The position numbers and the translations under genes are program-made. Shown one piece after another: positions 45,376 through 54,368 of a stretch of DNA of 64,000 bases. Every line of letters begins with the position of its first letter. Within the stretch, counting starts at the first letter, position 1. The stretch is from Pleomorphomonas sp. PLEO. Its GTDB lineage: Bacteria; Pseudomonadota; Alphaproteobacteria; Rhizobiales; Pleomorphomonadaceae. The notes beneath the pieces were generated by a model. It was given only the letters and a program-made list of their open reading frames with translations, did no database searches and was not told the origin of the DNA. The stretch lies in NCBI RefSeq assembly GCF_041320595.1, contig NZ_CP166625.1, forward strand, positions 3,408,001 to 3,472,000, written 5' to 3'.

Positions 45376-46314
45376 ATGCACCGGTATAAGTTCGTTCTCC
45401 ATCGCCCCCTGCAGTTTCTGCCGGTGCTGTTTGGCATCAGCTTGATCACCTTCGTTCTGGTCCGCCTGATTCCCGGCGATCCGGCACGCGTGCTGCTCGG
45501 CACCAAGTCGACGCCGGCGGCCATCGCGGCCATCCGCGCCCAATATGGCCTCGATCAGCCGATCTGGTTGCAATACTTCTACTTTCTTCAGAACCTCGCC
45601 CATGGGGAGATGGGCAAGTCGATCCTCTACAAGATCGATGTGCTGAGGCTGATCACCACCCGCATCGAACCGACGCTGGCGCTGGTGCTCTCGGCGGTGC
45701 TGCTGTCGCTTGTCATCGCCGTACCGCTCGCCTCACTGGCCGCCCGTTCCAACGGCGGACCGGCCGACCATGCCGTGCGCTTCGTCTCAACCTTCGGCAT
45801 CGGCTTCCCACCCTTCTGGTTGGCGCTGATGCTGATCATCTTCTTCTCGGTGCGGCTCGATGTGTTCCCTGTTTCCGGCTACGGCGAAACCCTTGCCGAC
45901 AAGCTCTATCACCTGGTCCTGCCGTCGCTGACCATCGCCCTGTCGCTGTCGACCGTACTGATCCGCTCGCTTCGGACGGCAATGATTGCCGAACTGAAAG
46001 GTGATCTCGCCACGGCGGCGCGGGCGCGCGGCATGCCGGAAAGCATCGTTTTCTGGCGGCACGTCATGCCAAACTCGCTGGTGCCGACGGTGAATCTGCT
46101 TGCCGTCAACATCGGCTGGCTGATCGGCGGTACCGTCGTCGTCGAAAGCGTGTTCGCGCTGCCGGGCATGGGCCAATTGCTGGTCCGCGCCATTTTTTCG
46201 CGCGATTACATGGTGGTGCAAGGCGTGGCCATGGTGTTCGCCTGTGCGACCGTGCTGGTGAATTTCCTCGCCGACATCGTCACCGTCGCCATCGATCCGA
46301 GGGTGAAACAATGA
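45376..46314 (+). CDS. Peptide-type ABC transporter permease (DppB family)
   Basis: A 312-residue inner-membrane permease. The start FVLHRPLQFLPVLFGISLITFVLVRLIPGDPARVLLG is the DppB/OppB signature. The EAA loop is ARARGMPESIVFWRHVMPNSLVPTVNLLAVNIGWLIGGTVVVESVFALPGMGQLLV. It forms a heterodimer with the next permease. The stop overlaps the dppC-like start by ATGA. Confidence 0.95.
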   Translation: MHRYKFVLHRPLQFLPVLFGISLITFVLVRLIPGDPARVLLGTKSTPAAIAAIRAQYGLDQPIWLQYFYFLQNLAHGEMGKSILYKIDVLRLITTRIEPTLALVLSAVLLSLVIAVPLASLAARSNGGPADHAVRFVSTFGIGFPPFWLALMLIIFFSVRLDVFPVSGYGETLADKLYHLVLPSLTIALSLSTVLIRSLRTAMIAELKGDLATAARARGMPESIVFWRHVMPNSLVPTVNLLAVNIGWLIGGTVVVESVFALPGMGQLLVRAIFSRDYMVVQGVAMVFACATVLVNFLADIVTVAIDPRVKQ

Positions 46315-47147
46315 CCGTCGCGCTCGCTCCGGCCTGGAAGGCGGTCCGGCGGCGGCCGACGCTGCTGGCCGGGCTGATCCTGCTCGCTGCATTTCTCCTC
46401 GTCGCACTGTTGGCGCCGGTTATCGCGCCTTACGATCCAATCTTTCAGAACGGCGATCTGCGCCTGCGGCCACCGTCCTGGGCATATCCCTTCGGCACTG
46501 ACAACTTCGGCCGTGACATCTTCTCGCGCGTCATCTGGGGCACCCGCATCGACTTGCAGATCGCGGTGATCGGCGTGGTGTTTCCGTTCCTGATCGGCAC
46601 GACGGTTGGCACGCTCGCCGGTTATCTCGGCGGCAAGGTCGACACCGTCTTCATGCGGATCATCGACATTATCCTGGCCTTTCCCTTTCTCGTGTTGATG
46701 CTGTCGATCATCGCCATTCTCGGGCCAGGGCTTCAGAGCTTCTACATCGCCATGGCGCTGGTCGGCTGGGTGTCCTATGCGCGCTTGATCCGGGCGCAGA
46801 TGTTGGTGCTGAAGACGGTAGACTATGCGACGGCGGCGCTCAGCCTGGGCTTCTCCGGTCCCCGCATCATGTTCCGTCACCTTTTGCCCAACGCTATCGC
46901 CGGCTCGGTCGTGTTCTCCATGTCGGACTGCGTGCTGGTGCTACTTTCCGGCGCCGCTATCAGCTATCTCGGCCTCGGCGTGCAGCCCCCCCTTGCCGAG
47001 TGGGGGGTGATGGTGGCGGAGGGGCAGAGCTTCATTACCACTGCCTGGTGGATCACGTTGTTTCCCGGCCTTTCCATCGTCACGTTGGCCTTCGGCTTCT
47101 CGCTGACCGGCGACGGCCTTGGCGATCTCCTGGGGGTGCGCGAATGA
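46311..47147 (+). CDS. Peptide-type ABC transporter permease (DppC family)
   Basis: A 278-residue permease with the DppC/OppC pattern: N-terminal helix LLAGLILLAAFLLVALLAPVIAPYDP, then YPFGTDNFGRDIFSRVIWGTRIDLQIAVIGV and the EAA loop LSLGFSGPRIMFRHLLPNAIAGSVVF. It ends by overlapping the ATPase start (ATGA). The context with pip suggests a short peptide or amide substrate. Confidence 0.95.
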   Translation: MTVALAPAWKAVRRRPTLLAGLILLAAFLLVALLAPVIAPYDPIFQNGDLRLRPPSWAYPFGTDNFGRDIFSRVIWGTRIDLQIAVIGVVFPFLIGTTVGTLAGYLGGKVDTVFMRIIDIILAFPFLVLMLSIIAILGPGLQSFYIAMALVGWVSYARLIRAQMLVLKTVDYATAALSLGFSGPRIMFRHLLPNAIAGSVVFSMSDCVLVLLSGAAISYLGLGVQPPLAEWGVMVAEGQSFITTAWWITLFPGLSIVTLAFGFSLTGDGLGDLLGVRE

Positions 47148-48856
47148 GCGAGGCGCTGCTCTCGGTACGCGATCTCAGCGTCGTCTTTGCTGGCGAAGAC
47201 GGACCTCGCACACTGATCGACAACCTGTCCTTCGATCTTGGCAAGGGCGAGATCCTCGGCCTGGTCGGCGAAAGCGGTTCGGGCAAGAGCCTCACCTGCC
47301 GTTCGCTGGTGCGGCTGATGCCGTCGCCCAAACTTGCCATCACCTCGGGTTCGGTGATGCTGGACGGTCGCGATCTGACCAAGGCGCCGGACGCCGACAT
47401 CCGCGCGGTGCGTGGCCGCGATATCGGCATGATCTTCCAAAATCCGACCAGCCACCTCGACCCGTTGATGCACATCGGGGATCAGATCGCCGAGGGCATC
47501 AGAGTCCATCGCGGTGTCGACGGCAAGCAGGCGAGGGCGGCGGCGCTGGAAATCCTGGCGCAAGTGGGTTTCCCCGATCCTGCGCGGCAGTACAACGGCT
47601 ATCCGCACGAGTTCTCCGGTGGCATGCGACAGCGGGCAATGATCGGTGTGGCGCTTTCCTGCGACCCGCGCATCCTGATCGCTGACGAGCCGACGACCGC
47701 GCTTGATGTCACCATCCAAGCGCAGATTCTGAAGCTACTGATGGACCTCCGGGAGAGTCGTGGTCTGTCGGTCATCCTGATCACCCATGATCTCGGCATC
47801 GTAGCCCAAACCTGCGACCGCATTGCCGTGCTCAGGCAAGGACTGCTGCTGGAGATCGGGGACAAGCGCGACGTCCTTGGGCGCCCAAAGCATCCCTACA
47901 CGCAGAACCTCATCGCTTCGCATCCGTCGATGCCGGAACGGCAGGCGCTAGCCGTCATCGCCCACGAACCCTTCGCCGCGAAGACGCGGCCACTCATCGA
48001 GATCGATGATCTTCATGTCCGCTTCCCTATCACCGGCCGTGGCCTGTTTTCCGGCGGGCCACGCGAGTTGGCGGCGGTGAAAGGCGTCAGCCTGCAGGTC
48101 ATGCCCGGCGAGACGGTGGGTATTGTCGGCGAGAGCGGTTCGGGAAAGTCGACGCTGGCTCGGGCGCTGCTCGGCTTGACGCCGATCTCCGAGGGACATG
48201 TGTCCTTCGACGGCGCCGACATTGTCACCGAACGGGCGAAGGCGCTCAGGAAACTCCGCCGCGAGACGGCCATGGTGTTTCAGGATCCCTATAACGCGCT
48301 CAACCCTCGCCTGACCGTCGGCGCCATGCTTGCCGAGGTCCTTGCCGTGCAGGAGAGCGTACCGAGAGAGCGGATTGCCGAGCGGATCGGCGAACTCCTC
48401 GACCTCGTCGGCCTCGAACGCGAGTTCGCTAGCCGCAAGCCGCTGACCATGAGCGGCGGCCAATGCCAACGCGCCGGCATCGCTCGCGCGCTGGCGGTCA
48501 ATCCGAAGCTGATCGTCGCCGATGAATGCGTCGCCGCGCTCGACGTCACCATCCAGGCGCAGATCGTCGACCTTTTCCGCGACCTCAAGCAGCGCCTCAA
48601 TCTGACGCTGCTGTTCATCGCCCACGATCTCGCGATCGTCCGCAACCTCTGCGAACGGGTGGTGGTGATGTACCACGGCCAGATCGTCGAGGAGGGGCCG
48701 ACGGAAGAGGTGTTCAGCGCCCCACGCGAGGCCTACACGCAGGCGCTGATCGACGCCATTCCGGACATCGATCCTGACAAACCGCTTGTGTCTCCACGAG
48801 GCGGAGACGCTTTGACCGAAGAAACGTCCGGGCTCGTCACGGGCGAAATATCATAA
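47144..48856 (+). CDS. Peptide-type ABC transporter fused double ATPase (DppD-DppF)
   Basis: A 570-residue fusion of two oligopeptide ATPases, as in GsiA/YejF. Domain 1 has Walker A GESGSGKSLT, signature FSGGMRQRAMIGVAL and Walker B ILIADEPTTALDVT. Domain 2 has [17 protein letters not shown], signature MSGGQCQRAGIARAL and LIVADECVAALDVT, where Cys replaces the usual Pro after the catalytic Glu. The family C-terminal insertion (LGRPKHPYTQNLIAS; FSAPREAYTQALIDAIP) follows each domain. The start at 47144 overlaps the permease stop. Confidence 0.94.
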   Translation: MSEALLSVRDLSVVFAGEDGPRTLIDNLSFDLGKGEILGLVGESGSGKSLTCRSLVRLMPSPKLAITSGSVMLDGRDLTKAPDADIRAVRGRDIGMIFQNPTSHLDPLMHIGDQIAEGIRVHRGVDGKQARAAALEILAQVGFPDPARQYNGYPHEFSGGMRQRAMIGVALSCDPRILIADEPTTALDVTIQAQILKLLMDLRESRGLSVILITHDLGIVAQTCDRIAVLRQGLLLEIGDKRDVLGRPKHPYTQNLIASHPSMPERQALAVIAHEPFAAKTRPLIEIDDLHVRFPITGRGLFSGGPRELAAVKGVSLQVMPGETVGIVGESGSGKSTLARALLGLTPISEGHVSFDGADIVTERAKALRKLRRETAMVFQDPYNALNPRLTVGAMLAEVLAVQESVPRERIAERIGELLDLVGLEREFASRKPLTMSGGQCQRAGIARALAVNPKLIVADECVAALDVTIQAQIVDLFRDLKQRLNLTLLFIAHDLAIVRNLCERVVVMYHGQIVEEGPTEEVFSAPREAYTQALIDAIPDIDPDKPLVSPRGGDALTEETSGLVTGEIS

Positions 48857-48873
48857 CCAGAAGGGGACTCGAC

Positions 48874-50388
48874 ATGACCGCAAAGTGGACCAAACTCAGC
48901 GTGGCGACCGTTCTCGCCACCCTCATCTTCGGAGCCTCGATCGCCGAGGCCGCCGGTGTGCTGACCATCGGCCGCCGCGAGGACGGCACGACCTTCGATC
49001 CGATCAAAACGGCGCAGAACGTCGACAACTGGGTGTTTTCCAACGTGTTCGACGTGCTGGTGCGCGTCGACAAGTCCGGCACCAAGCTGATCCCAGGCCT
49101 TGCTGAAAGCTGGACGATTTCCGACGACGGCCTGACCTATACCTTCAAGCTGCGCGACGCCAAGTTCTCCAACGGCGACGCGGTGACCGCCGACGACGCC
49201 GCCTTTTCGATCCTGCGTATCCGCGACAATCCCGGCTCGTTGTGGGCCGATAGTTTCAAGGTGGTCGATACGGCAACCGCCGCCGATCCCAAGACGCTGG
49301 TGGTCAAGCTGAAGACGCAGTCGGCGCCGTTCCTGTCGTCGATGGCGCTGCCAAACGTCTCCGTACTGCCGAAGAAGGTACTGGAGTCGGAAGGCGAAGA
49401 TGCCTTTGGCGAAGCGCCGATCGGTTCGGGTGCCTTCTCCGTCAAGGAATGGCGCCGTGGCGATCGCGTCATCCTCGAGAAGAACCCCAACTACTGGGAT
49501 GCCGCCCATGTCAGCCTCGACGGCGTCGAATGGATTTCGATTCCCGACGACAACACGCGCATGCTGAAGGTTCAGGCTGGCGAACTGGATACTGCCCTGT
49601 TCGTCCCGTTCTCCCGTGTCGCCGAACTGCAGAAAGACCCCAACCTCAAGGTCGTTCTCAACCCGTCGACCCGCGAAGACCACATGCTGATCAACCATTC
49701 GCATGGGTTGCTCGGCAAAAAAGAGGTCCGGCAGGCAATCGACATGGCGATCGACAAGAAGACGATCGTCGACGCGGTTACCTTCGGCCTTGGCGAAGTC
49801 GCCTATTCCTACATTCCGAAGGGTGCCCTCTATCACTACGCCGACAATCTCCAGCGCCCCTATGACCCGGAAAAGGCCAAGGCCATGCTGGCCGCCGCCG
49901 GCGCGTCCGATCTGAAGCTGAACTACGTCGTCAACGCCGGCAATGAGGCCGACGAACAGATCGCCGTGCTCATGCAGCAGATGCTGGCCAAGGCCGGCGT
50001 CACGCTCGACCTGCAGAAGGTCGATCCCAGCCAGAGCTGGAACATGCTGATCGACGGGTCCTACGATCTGTCCGTCATGTACTGGACCAACGATATTCTG
50101 GACCCCGACCAGAAGACGACGTTCACGCTGGGCGATGACAGCAACATGAACTACATGACGCGCTACAAGAGCCAGCCCGTCAAGGATCTGGTCGCGGCGG
50201 CGCGTGTCGAGATGGATCCCAAGAAGCGTGAGCAGATGTATATCGACCTCCAGAAGATGGCCAAGGACGACGTCAACTGGATCGATCTCTACTACAGCCC
50301 CTATATCAACGTGACCCGCGCCAACATCGAGAATTTCGACCAGAATCCGCTCGGCCGCTTCTTCCTGGAAGAGACCAAGAAGAACTGA
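48874..50388 (+). CDS. Peptide-type ABC transporter substrate-binding protein (family 5)
   Basis: A 504-residue periplasmic protein of the DppA/OppA/NikA family. The signal peptide is MTAKWTKLSVATVLATLIFGASIAEAA. Family blocks: TIGRREDGTTFDPIKTAQNVDNWVFSNVFDVLVRVD, GLAESWTISDDGLTYTFKLRDAKFSNGDAVTADDAAFSI, and VRQAIDMAIDKKTIVDAV. It is the last gene of the pip2-transporter operon and ends before a strong terminator. It defines what is imported; the ligand is not evident by eye. Confidence 0.95.
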   Translation: MTAKWTKLSVATVLATLIFGASIAEAAGVLTIGRREDGTTFDPIKTAQNVDNWVFSNVFDVLVRVDKSGTKLIPGLAESWTISDDGLTYTFKLRDAKFSNGDAVTADDAAFSILRIRDNPGSLWADSFKVVDTATAADPKTLVVKLKTQSAPFLSSMALPNVSVLPKKVLESEGEDAFGEAPIGSGAFSVKEWRRGDRVILEKNPNYWDAAHVSLDGVEWISIPDDNTRMLKVQAGELDTALFVPFSRVAELQKDPNLKVVLNPSTREDHMLINHSHGLLGKKEVRQAIDMAIDKKTIVDAVTFGLGEVAYSYIPKGALYHYADNLQRPYDPEKAKAMLAAAGASDLKLNYVVNAGNEADEQIAVLMQQMLAKAGVTLDLQKVDPSQSWNMLIDGSYDLSVMYWTNDILDPDQKTTFTLGDDSNMNYMTRYKSQPVKDLVAAARVEMDPKKREQMYIDLQKMAKDDVNWIDLYYSPYINVTRANIENFDQNPLGRFFLEETKKN

Positions 50389-50440
50389 GCCCGCTCACCT
50401 GATCCACGCCGCGGTTGCGGCGTGGCGGAAGAAATCATCA

Positions 50441-50469
50441 CCCCGGCAAGATGCTTTGCCGGGGTTTTT
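50441..50469 (+). terminator. Rho-independent terminator of the pip2-transporter operon
   Basis: CCCCGGCAA (50441-50449) and TTGCCGGGG (50456-50464) form a 9-bp stem with a short loop and a TTTTT run. A second hairpin without T-run, CCACGCCGC with GCGGCGTGG (50404-50425), lies just upstream and may protect the 3' end. Confidence 0.88.
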
Positions 50470-50501
50470 CTTTTCATTGGTCTTTATTCCGCATCATCGA
50501 A

Positions 50502-50530
50502 CCGTCACGACCGTGTCAATCCACTGACAC
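50502..50530 (+). promoter_or_regulatory. Candidate Pho box before the phytase-like gene
   Basis: Three 7-mers are spaced exactly 11 bases apart: CCGTCAC (50502), GTGTCAA (50513) and CTGACAC (50524). Each matches five of seven positions of the PhoB half-site CTGTCAT. The array ends 52 bases before the start codon. A phosphate-starvation promoter would suit a phytase-like secreted protein. Confidence 0.5.
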
Positions 50531-50582
50531 CAGGGCTTCTTAACAAGGTCTGGCTTTCTCCATTCCTTTTCAGGTGAGCCCG

Positions 50583-51938
50583 ATGAAGACTTTGCTCCTG
50601 GCGTCCGTCGCCCTCGTCGTATCCTCTGCCTTTGCACTTGCCGACGAAACGGCCTTCAAGGCGACCCTGGTGTCGCAGGCCATTCTGCCAGCAAATACCA
50701 TCATCGCTGCCCCAGCCGATGCGCCTGAATTTCTGAAGCAGGCCGGCAAATTCTCGACGCCCGACCGCAAGCGCGCCACGACGCTCGGCTCGGTCCCTGG
50801 CCTCGATGGTGTTCGCAAAACAGGCCTCGGCCTGCCGTTTGATGGTCAGGCCGTGCAGGGCTTCTCCGGCATCAGGACAATGGCCGACGGCTCCTTCTGG
50901 ACCCTCAGCGACAATGGCTTCGGCAGCAAGGCCAACTCCACCGACGCCATGCTGATGCTGCATCATGTCAAGTTCGACTGGCAGTCCGGTACGGTAGATC
51001 GCCTTGGCACCGTTTTCCTCAGCGATCCCGACAAGGTGGCGCCGTTCCCGATCGTCATGGAAGGCGCCGACAAGCGCTACCTGACCGGCGCCGATTTCGA
51101 CATCGAGTCGATCCAGCCGGTCGGCGATGGCTTCTGGCTCGGTGAAGAGCTCGGCCCCTACCTCATCCACGTCACCGCCGATGGCAAGCTGACCGACGTA
51201 GTGCCGACGCTTGTCGACGGCAAGCCGGTTCTGTCGCCTGACAACCCGACCCTGAGCCTGCCGGCCGATCCCACCAAGCCACTGCCAGCGTTCAACCTGC
51301 GTCGCTCCAATGGCTTCGAGGGGCTGGCCCAATCGAAAGACGGCAGCAAGCTCTATGGGCTTCTGGAAGGTCCGCTCTATCTCGGCGACGGCAAGTTCGA
51401 GCAGGTGGACGGCGCGACTGCCACTCGCATTGTCGAGTTCGATGTTGCCAAGAAGGCTTGGACCGGCCGCTCCTGGCTCTATCCCTTCTCAGGTGCCGGC
51501 ACCAACATCGGCGATTTCAACATGATCGACGATGGCACGGCATTGGTCATCGAGCGTGATGGCGGTGCCGGCCTTCCCGACAAGGTCTGCGCCGATCCGG
51601 CCAAGCCCGAGCCGACCTGTTTCGACAAGCCGGCCAAGCACAAGCGCGTCTACAAGATAGCCTTCGGCGATGACAACGTCGGCAAGGCCGTGCGCAAGGT
51701 CGGCTACATCGATCTCCTGAATATCGCCGATCCCGACAACAGGGCCAAGCAGGGCACCGTAAACGGCGTCTACACTATGCCCTTCGTCACTATCGAGAAC
51801 GTCGATGTGGTTGACGCCACGCACATCGTGGTCGGCAATGACAACAACCTGCCGTACTCGGCCGGCCGCGCCGTCGATAAGGCCGACGACGACGAGTTCG
51901 TGTTGCTCGAAGTGGGCGACTTCCTGGCCGCGAAATAA
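50583..51938 (+). CDS. Exported phytase-like (esterase-like activity) protein
   Basis: A 451-residue protein with Sec signal peptide MKTLLLASVALVVSSAFALA. The mature part is a beta-propeller-like domain of the phytase-like family PF13449: GFSGIRTMADGSFWTLSDNGFGSKANSTDAM, GADFDIESIQPVGDGFWLGEELGPYLIHV, RSNGFEGLAQSKDGSKLYGLLEGPL and IEDGTALVIERDGGAG-like blocks. Members are annotated 'esterase-like activity of phytase'; real phytase activity is rarely shown. The ATG at 50583 is preferred to the GTG at 50574. A candidate Pho box lies upstream and a terminator downstream, so it is monocistronic. Confidence 0.88.
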   Translation: MKTLLLASVALVVSSAFALADETAFKATLVSQAILPANTIIAAPADAPEFLKQAGKFSTPDRKRATTLGSVPGLDGVRKTGLGLPFDGQAVQGFSGIRTMADGSFWTLSDNGFGSKANSTDAMLMLHHVKFDWQSGTVDRLGTVFLSDPDKVAPFPIVMEGADKRYLTGADFDIESIQPVGDGFWLGEELGPYLIHVTADGKLTDVVPTLVDGKPVLSPDNPTLSLPADPTKPLPAFNLRRSNGFEGLAQSKDGSKLYGLLEGPLYLGDGKFEQVDGATATRIVEFDVAKKAWTGRSWLYPFSGAGTNIGDFNMIDDGTALVIERDGGAGLPDKVCADPAKPEPTCFDKPAKHKRVYKIAFGDDNVGKAVRKVGYIDLLNIADPDNRAKQGTVNGVYTMPFVTIENVDVVDATHIVVGNDNNLPYSAGRAVDKADDDEFVLLEVGDFLAAK

Positions 51939-51960
51939 GCCGGGTGAGGCTTGAATAGAA

Positions 51961-51996
51961 AAGGCCCCGGAGCTTTGCGCAGCCGGGGCCTTGGTT
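51961..51996. terminator. Bidirectional terminator between phytase-like gene and dnaB
   Basis: AAGGCCCCGG (51961-51970) and CCGGGGCCTT (51983-51992) form a perfect 10-bp stem. A T-rich tail follows on the plus strand (TTGGTTTT), and on the minus strand the stem is followed by TTTTC, so it can end both convergent transcripts. Confidence 0.82.
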
Positions 51997-52011
51997 TTCA
52001 TGGGAAGACCG

Positions 52012-53499
52012 TTATTCGAAGCGCTCGGGCAGATAATCGTCCTTGGCGAGGTCCGAGAAGCGGGTGACCGAAGCGTCGAAGGCGAGCTGCACGGTACCGG
52101 TAGGGCCATGGCGCTGCTTGCCGATAATCACCTCAGCCTTGCCGGTGACGCGGTCCATCTCGGTCTGCCACTTGAAGAAGTCCTCGGTGCCTTCCTTGGG
52201 CATGCGCGACTGCATGTAATATTCGTCGCGGTAGATGAACATCACAACGTCGGCGTCCTGCTCGATCGAGCCGGATTCGCGCAGGTCGGAGAGCTGCGGC
52301 CGCTTGTCGTCACGGCTTTCGACCTGACGAGACAGCTGGGAGAGGGCGATGATCGGGACGGCCAATTCCTTGGCCAGCGCCTTGAGACCGGTGGTGATCT
52401 CGGTGATTTCCTGCACGCGGCCGCCCTGCGCGGACTTTGACGAACCCGACAACAGTTGAAGATAGTCGACGATGACCACGTCGAGCCCGCGCTGGCGCTT
52501 CAGACGGCGAGCGCGGGCAGCGAGCTGGGCGATGGAAATGCCACCGGTGTGGTCGATGTAGAGTGGCAGCGTCTGCATACGCTGGGCGACGGCGGCGAGC
52601 TTGGCAAACTGGTTTTCATCAATGTTGCCACGGCGGATATCGGAGGACGACACCTCCGACTGCTCGGCGAGAATACGCGTTGCCAGCTGCTCGGATGACA
52701 TTTCCAGACTGAAGAAGCCGACGATGCCGCCATTCACTGTTTTCAGTGAGCCATCCGGCTGCTCAGCCGCTTCGTAAGCGTTGGCAACGTTGAAGGCGAT
52801 GTTGGTGACCAGCGATGTCTTGCCCATGGCCGGACGAGCGGCGAGGATGATCAAGTCGGACCGCTGCAGACCGCCCATGGTCCGATCTAGGTCATTGAGG
52901 CCGGTGGCTATGCCGGACAGGTGACCGTCGCGCTGGTACGCGGCGGCGGCCATGTCAATCGCTTCGCGCAGCGCGTCCGAGAAAGTGTGAAAACCACCCT
53001 CGTAGCGTCCGCTCTCGGCGATGCCGAACAGCCGCCGCTCGGCATCCTCGATCTGGGCACGCGGCGGCATGTCGATCGGTGCGTCAAAGGCAATGTTGAC
53101 CATGTCCTCGCCGATGCGAATCAGGTCGCGGCGGACGGCAAGATCGTGGATGACGCGGCCATAGTCTTCAGCGTTGATGATGGTGGTCGCTTCTGAAGCG
53201 AGGCGCAGCAGATACTGCGTCACCGGCATCTCGGCGATCTGATAGTCGGCCGGGTAGAAGGTCTTCAGCGTGATCGGCGAAGCGACCTTGCCGCCGCGGA
53301 TGAGCTGGCCGATCTTCTCGTAGATCGCCTTGTGCTGCTCGATGTAGAAGTGCGGCGGCTCGAGGAAGTCGGAGACGCGGAAGAACGTCTCGTTGTTCAT
53401 CAGCATGGCGCCGAGCAGCTGCCGTTCCGCCTCAACATTATGCGGTGCGCTACGGGTAAGCGCGGTAGCCTGATCTTCGACGCGGCGGATGGTGGACAT
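52012..53499 (-). CDS. dnaB: Replicative DNA helicase
   Basis: The 495-residue hexameric helicase that unwinds DNA at the replication fork. The N-terminal domain (PHNVEAERQLLGAMLMNNETFFRVSDFL) binds primase. The RecA-like motor has Walker A RPAMGKTSLVTNIAFNVA, the FFSLEMSSEQLATRILAEQSEVSSSDIR block, LDVVIVDYLQLL (Walker B) and SQLSRQVESRDDKRPQLSDLRESGSIEQDADVVMFIYR. No intein is present. It lies downstream of rplI behind a terminator, so it probably has its own promoter in the 247-base gap. Confidence 0.98.
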   Translation of the reverse strand: MSTIRRVEDQATALTRSAPHNVEAERQLLGAMLMNNETFFRVSDFLEPPHFYIEQHKAIYEKIGQLIRGGKVASPITLKTFYPADYQIAEMPVTQYLLRLASEATTIINAEDYGRVIHDLAVRRDLIRIGEDMVNIAFDAPIDMPPRAQIEDAERRLFGIAESGRYEGGFHTFSDALREAIDMAAAAYQRDGHLSGIATGLNDLDRTMGGLQRSDLIILAARPAMGKTSLVTNIAFNVANAYEAAEQPDGSLKTVNGGIVGFFSLEMSSEQLATRILAEQSEVSSSDIRRGNIDENQFAKLAAVAQRMQTLPLYIDHTGGISIAQLAARARRLKRQRGLDVVIVDYLQLLSGSSKSAQGGRVQEITEITTGLKALAKELAVPIIALSQLSRQVESRDDKRPQLSDLRESGSIEQDADVVMFIYRDEYYMQSRMPKEGTEDFFKWQTEMDRVTGKAEVIIGKQRHGPTGTVQLAFDASVTRFSDLAKDDYLPERFE

Positions 53500-53683
53500 G
53501 GGACGGACGGGTTCCTGCTGATGGATGAAGAAGGGACAGTATCAAGCCCCGTCCTGTCAGGATGCGGCAGTTGTGGCGGACTCCCACTATTCACAAGGAG
53601 TCGAATTTCCCGACGATGGTTATTGACTCTCGCCCCAGACCAATAGCCTTGCAAGAGAATCGGCAGCCCATTGTTTTGACAAG

Positions 53684-53710
53684 AAAAACCCCGGGATTTG
53701 GGTCCCGGGG
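53684..53710 (-). terminator. Rho-independent terminator after rplI
   Basis: On the minus strand CCCCGGGA and TCCCGGGG (53703-53710 and 53689-53696) form an 8-bp stem with a 6-base loop, followed by five T (complement of 53684-53688). It ends the rpsF-rplI transcript before dnaB. Confidence 0.85.
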
Positions 53711-53746
53711 CCAATCTGTAGCGGCAGACTCAGAACCGAAGGCGGC

Positions 53747-54310
53747 TCAGAGCTCCTCGCGGTCCATGCCCTCGTCCTCAAGCACCGAGCTGACTTCGCG
53801 AACGAAGGTATCCTCGCGGGCGTTGGCGGTGACGTCCTCGCCCTTGGCCTGGCGCAGGGCCTCTTCCTCAGAGCGGGCAATATTGAGGGTGATGGTGGCG
53901 CGTACGTCGGCGTGCAGGATGATCTCGACGGTGTGGACGCCGAGGTTCTTGATCGGCGCGTTGATGTCCACCTGGGCGCGGGTGACGGTTTCACCAGCAG
54001 CGGCCAGGATGTCGACGATGTCGCGGGCGGCGACGGAGCCGTAGAGCTGGCCGGTCTCGGCCGCCTGACGGACCACGATGAAGGAGCGCTGGTCGAGGCC
54101 GACCTTGATCTCCTCGGCCGACGACTTACGCTCGGCGTTACGGACCTCGAGGGCGGCGCGCTCGCGGTCGAAGCGGGCCTGGTTCTCCTTGGTAGCGCGC
54201 AGCGCCTTGCCCTGCGGCAGCAGGAAGTTACGGGCGAATCCGTCGCGGACCCTGATGGTCTCGCCGAGGGTGCCGTGCTTGCCGATGCGCTCGAGAAGGA
54301 TGACCTTCAT
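53747..54310 (-). CDS. rplI: 50S ribosomal protein L9
   Basis: A 187-residue protein that binds 23S rRNA near the L1 stalk and helps keep the reading frame. The N-terminal rRNA-binding domain is [40 protein letters not shown], followed by the long connecting helix and C-terminal domain ([22 protein letters not shown]). About 35 extra acidic residues at the C-terminus ([21 protein letters not shown]) are typical of Alphaproteobacteria. The start at 54310 is set by the conserved MKVILL. Confidence 0.97.
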   Translation of the reverse strand: MKVILLERIGKHGTLGETIRVRDGFARNFLLPQGKALRATKENQARFDRERAALEVRNAERKSSAEEIKVGLDQRSFIVVRQAAETGQLYGSVAARDIVDILAAAGETVTRAQVDINAPIKNLGVHTVEIILHADVRATITLNIARSEEEALRQAKGEDVTANAREDTFVREVSSVLEDEGMDREEL

Positions 54311-54368
54311 TTTCTGTACTCCAATATGGTTGTTTTGGCGTTGCTGCCGTTTGGGAGATCGGGGGCTG

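Noticed and set aside
53684-53710. Hairpin at the rplI-dnaB gap read as a plus-strand terminator
   Set aside because: The T-run is on the minus-strand side only, and no plus-strand gene ends there.
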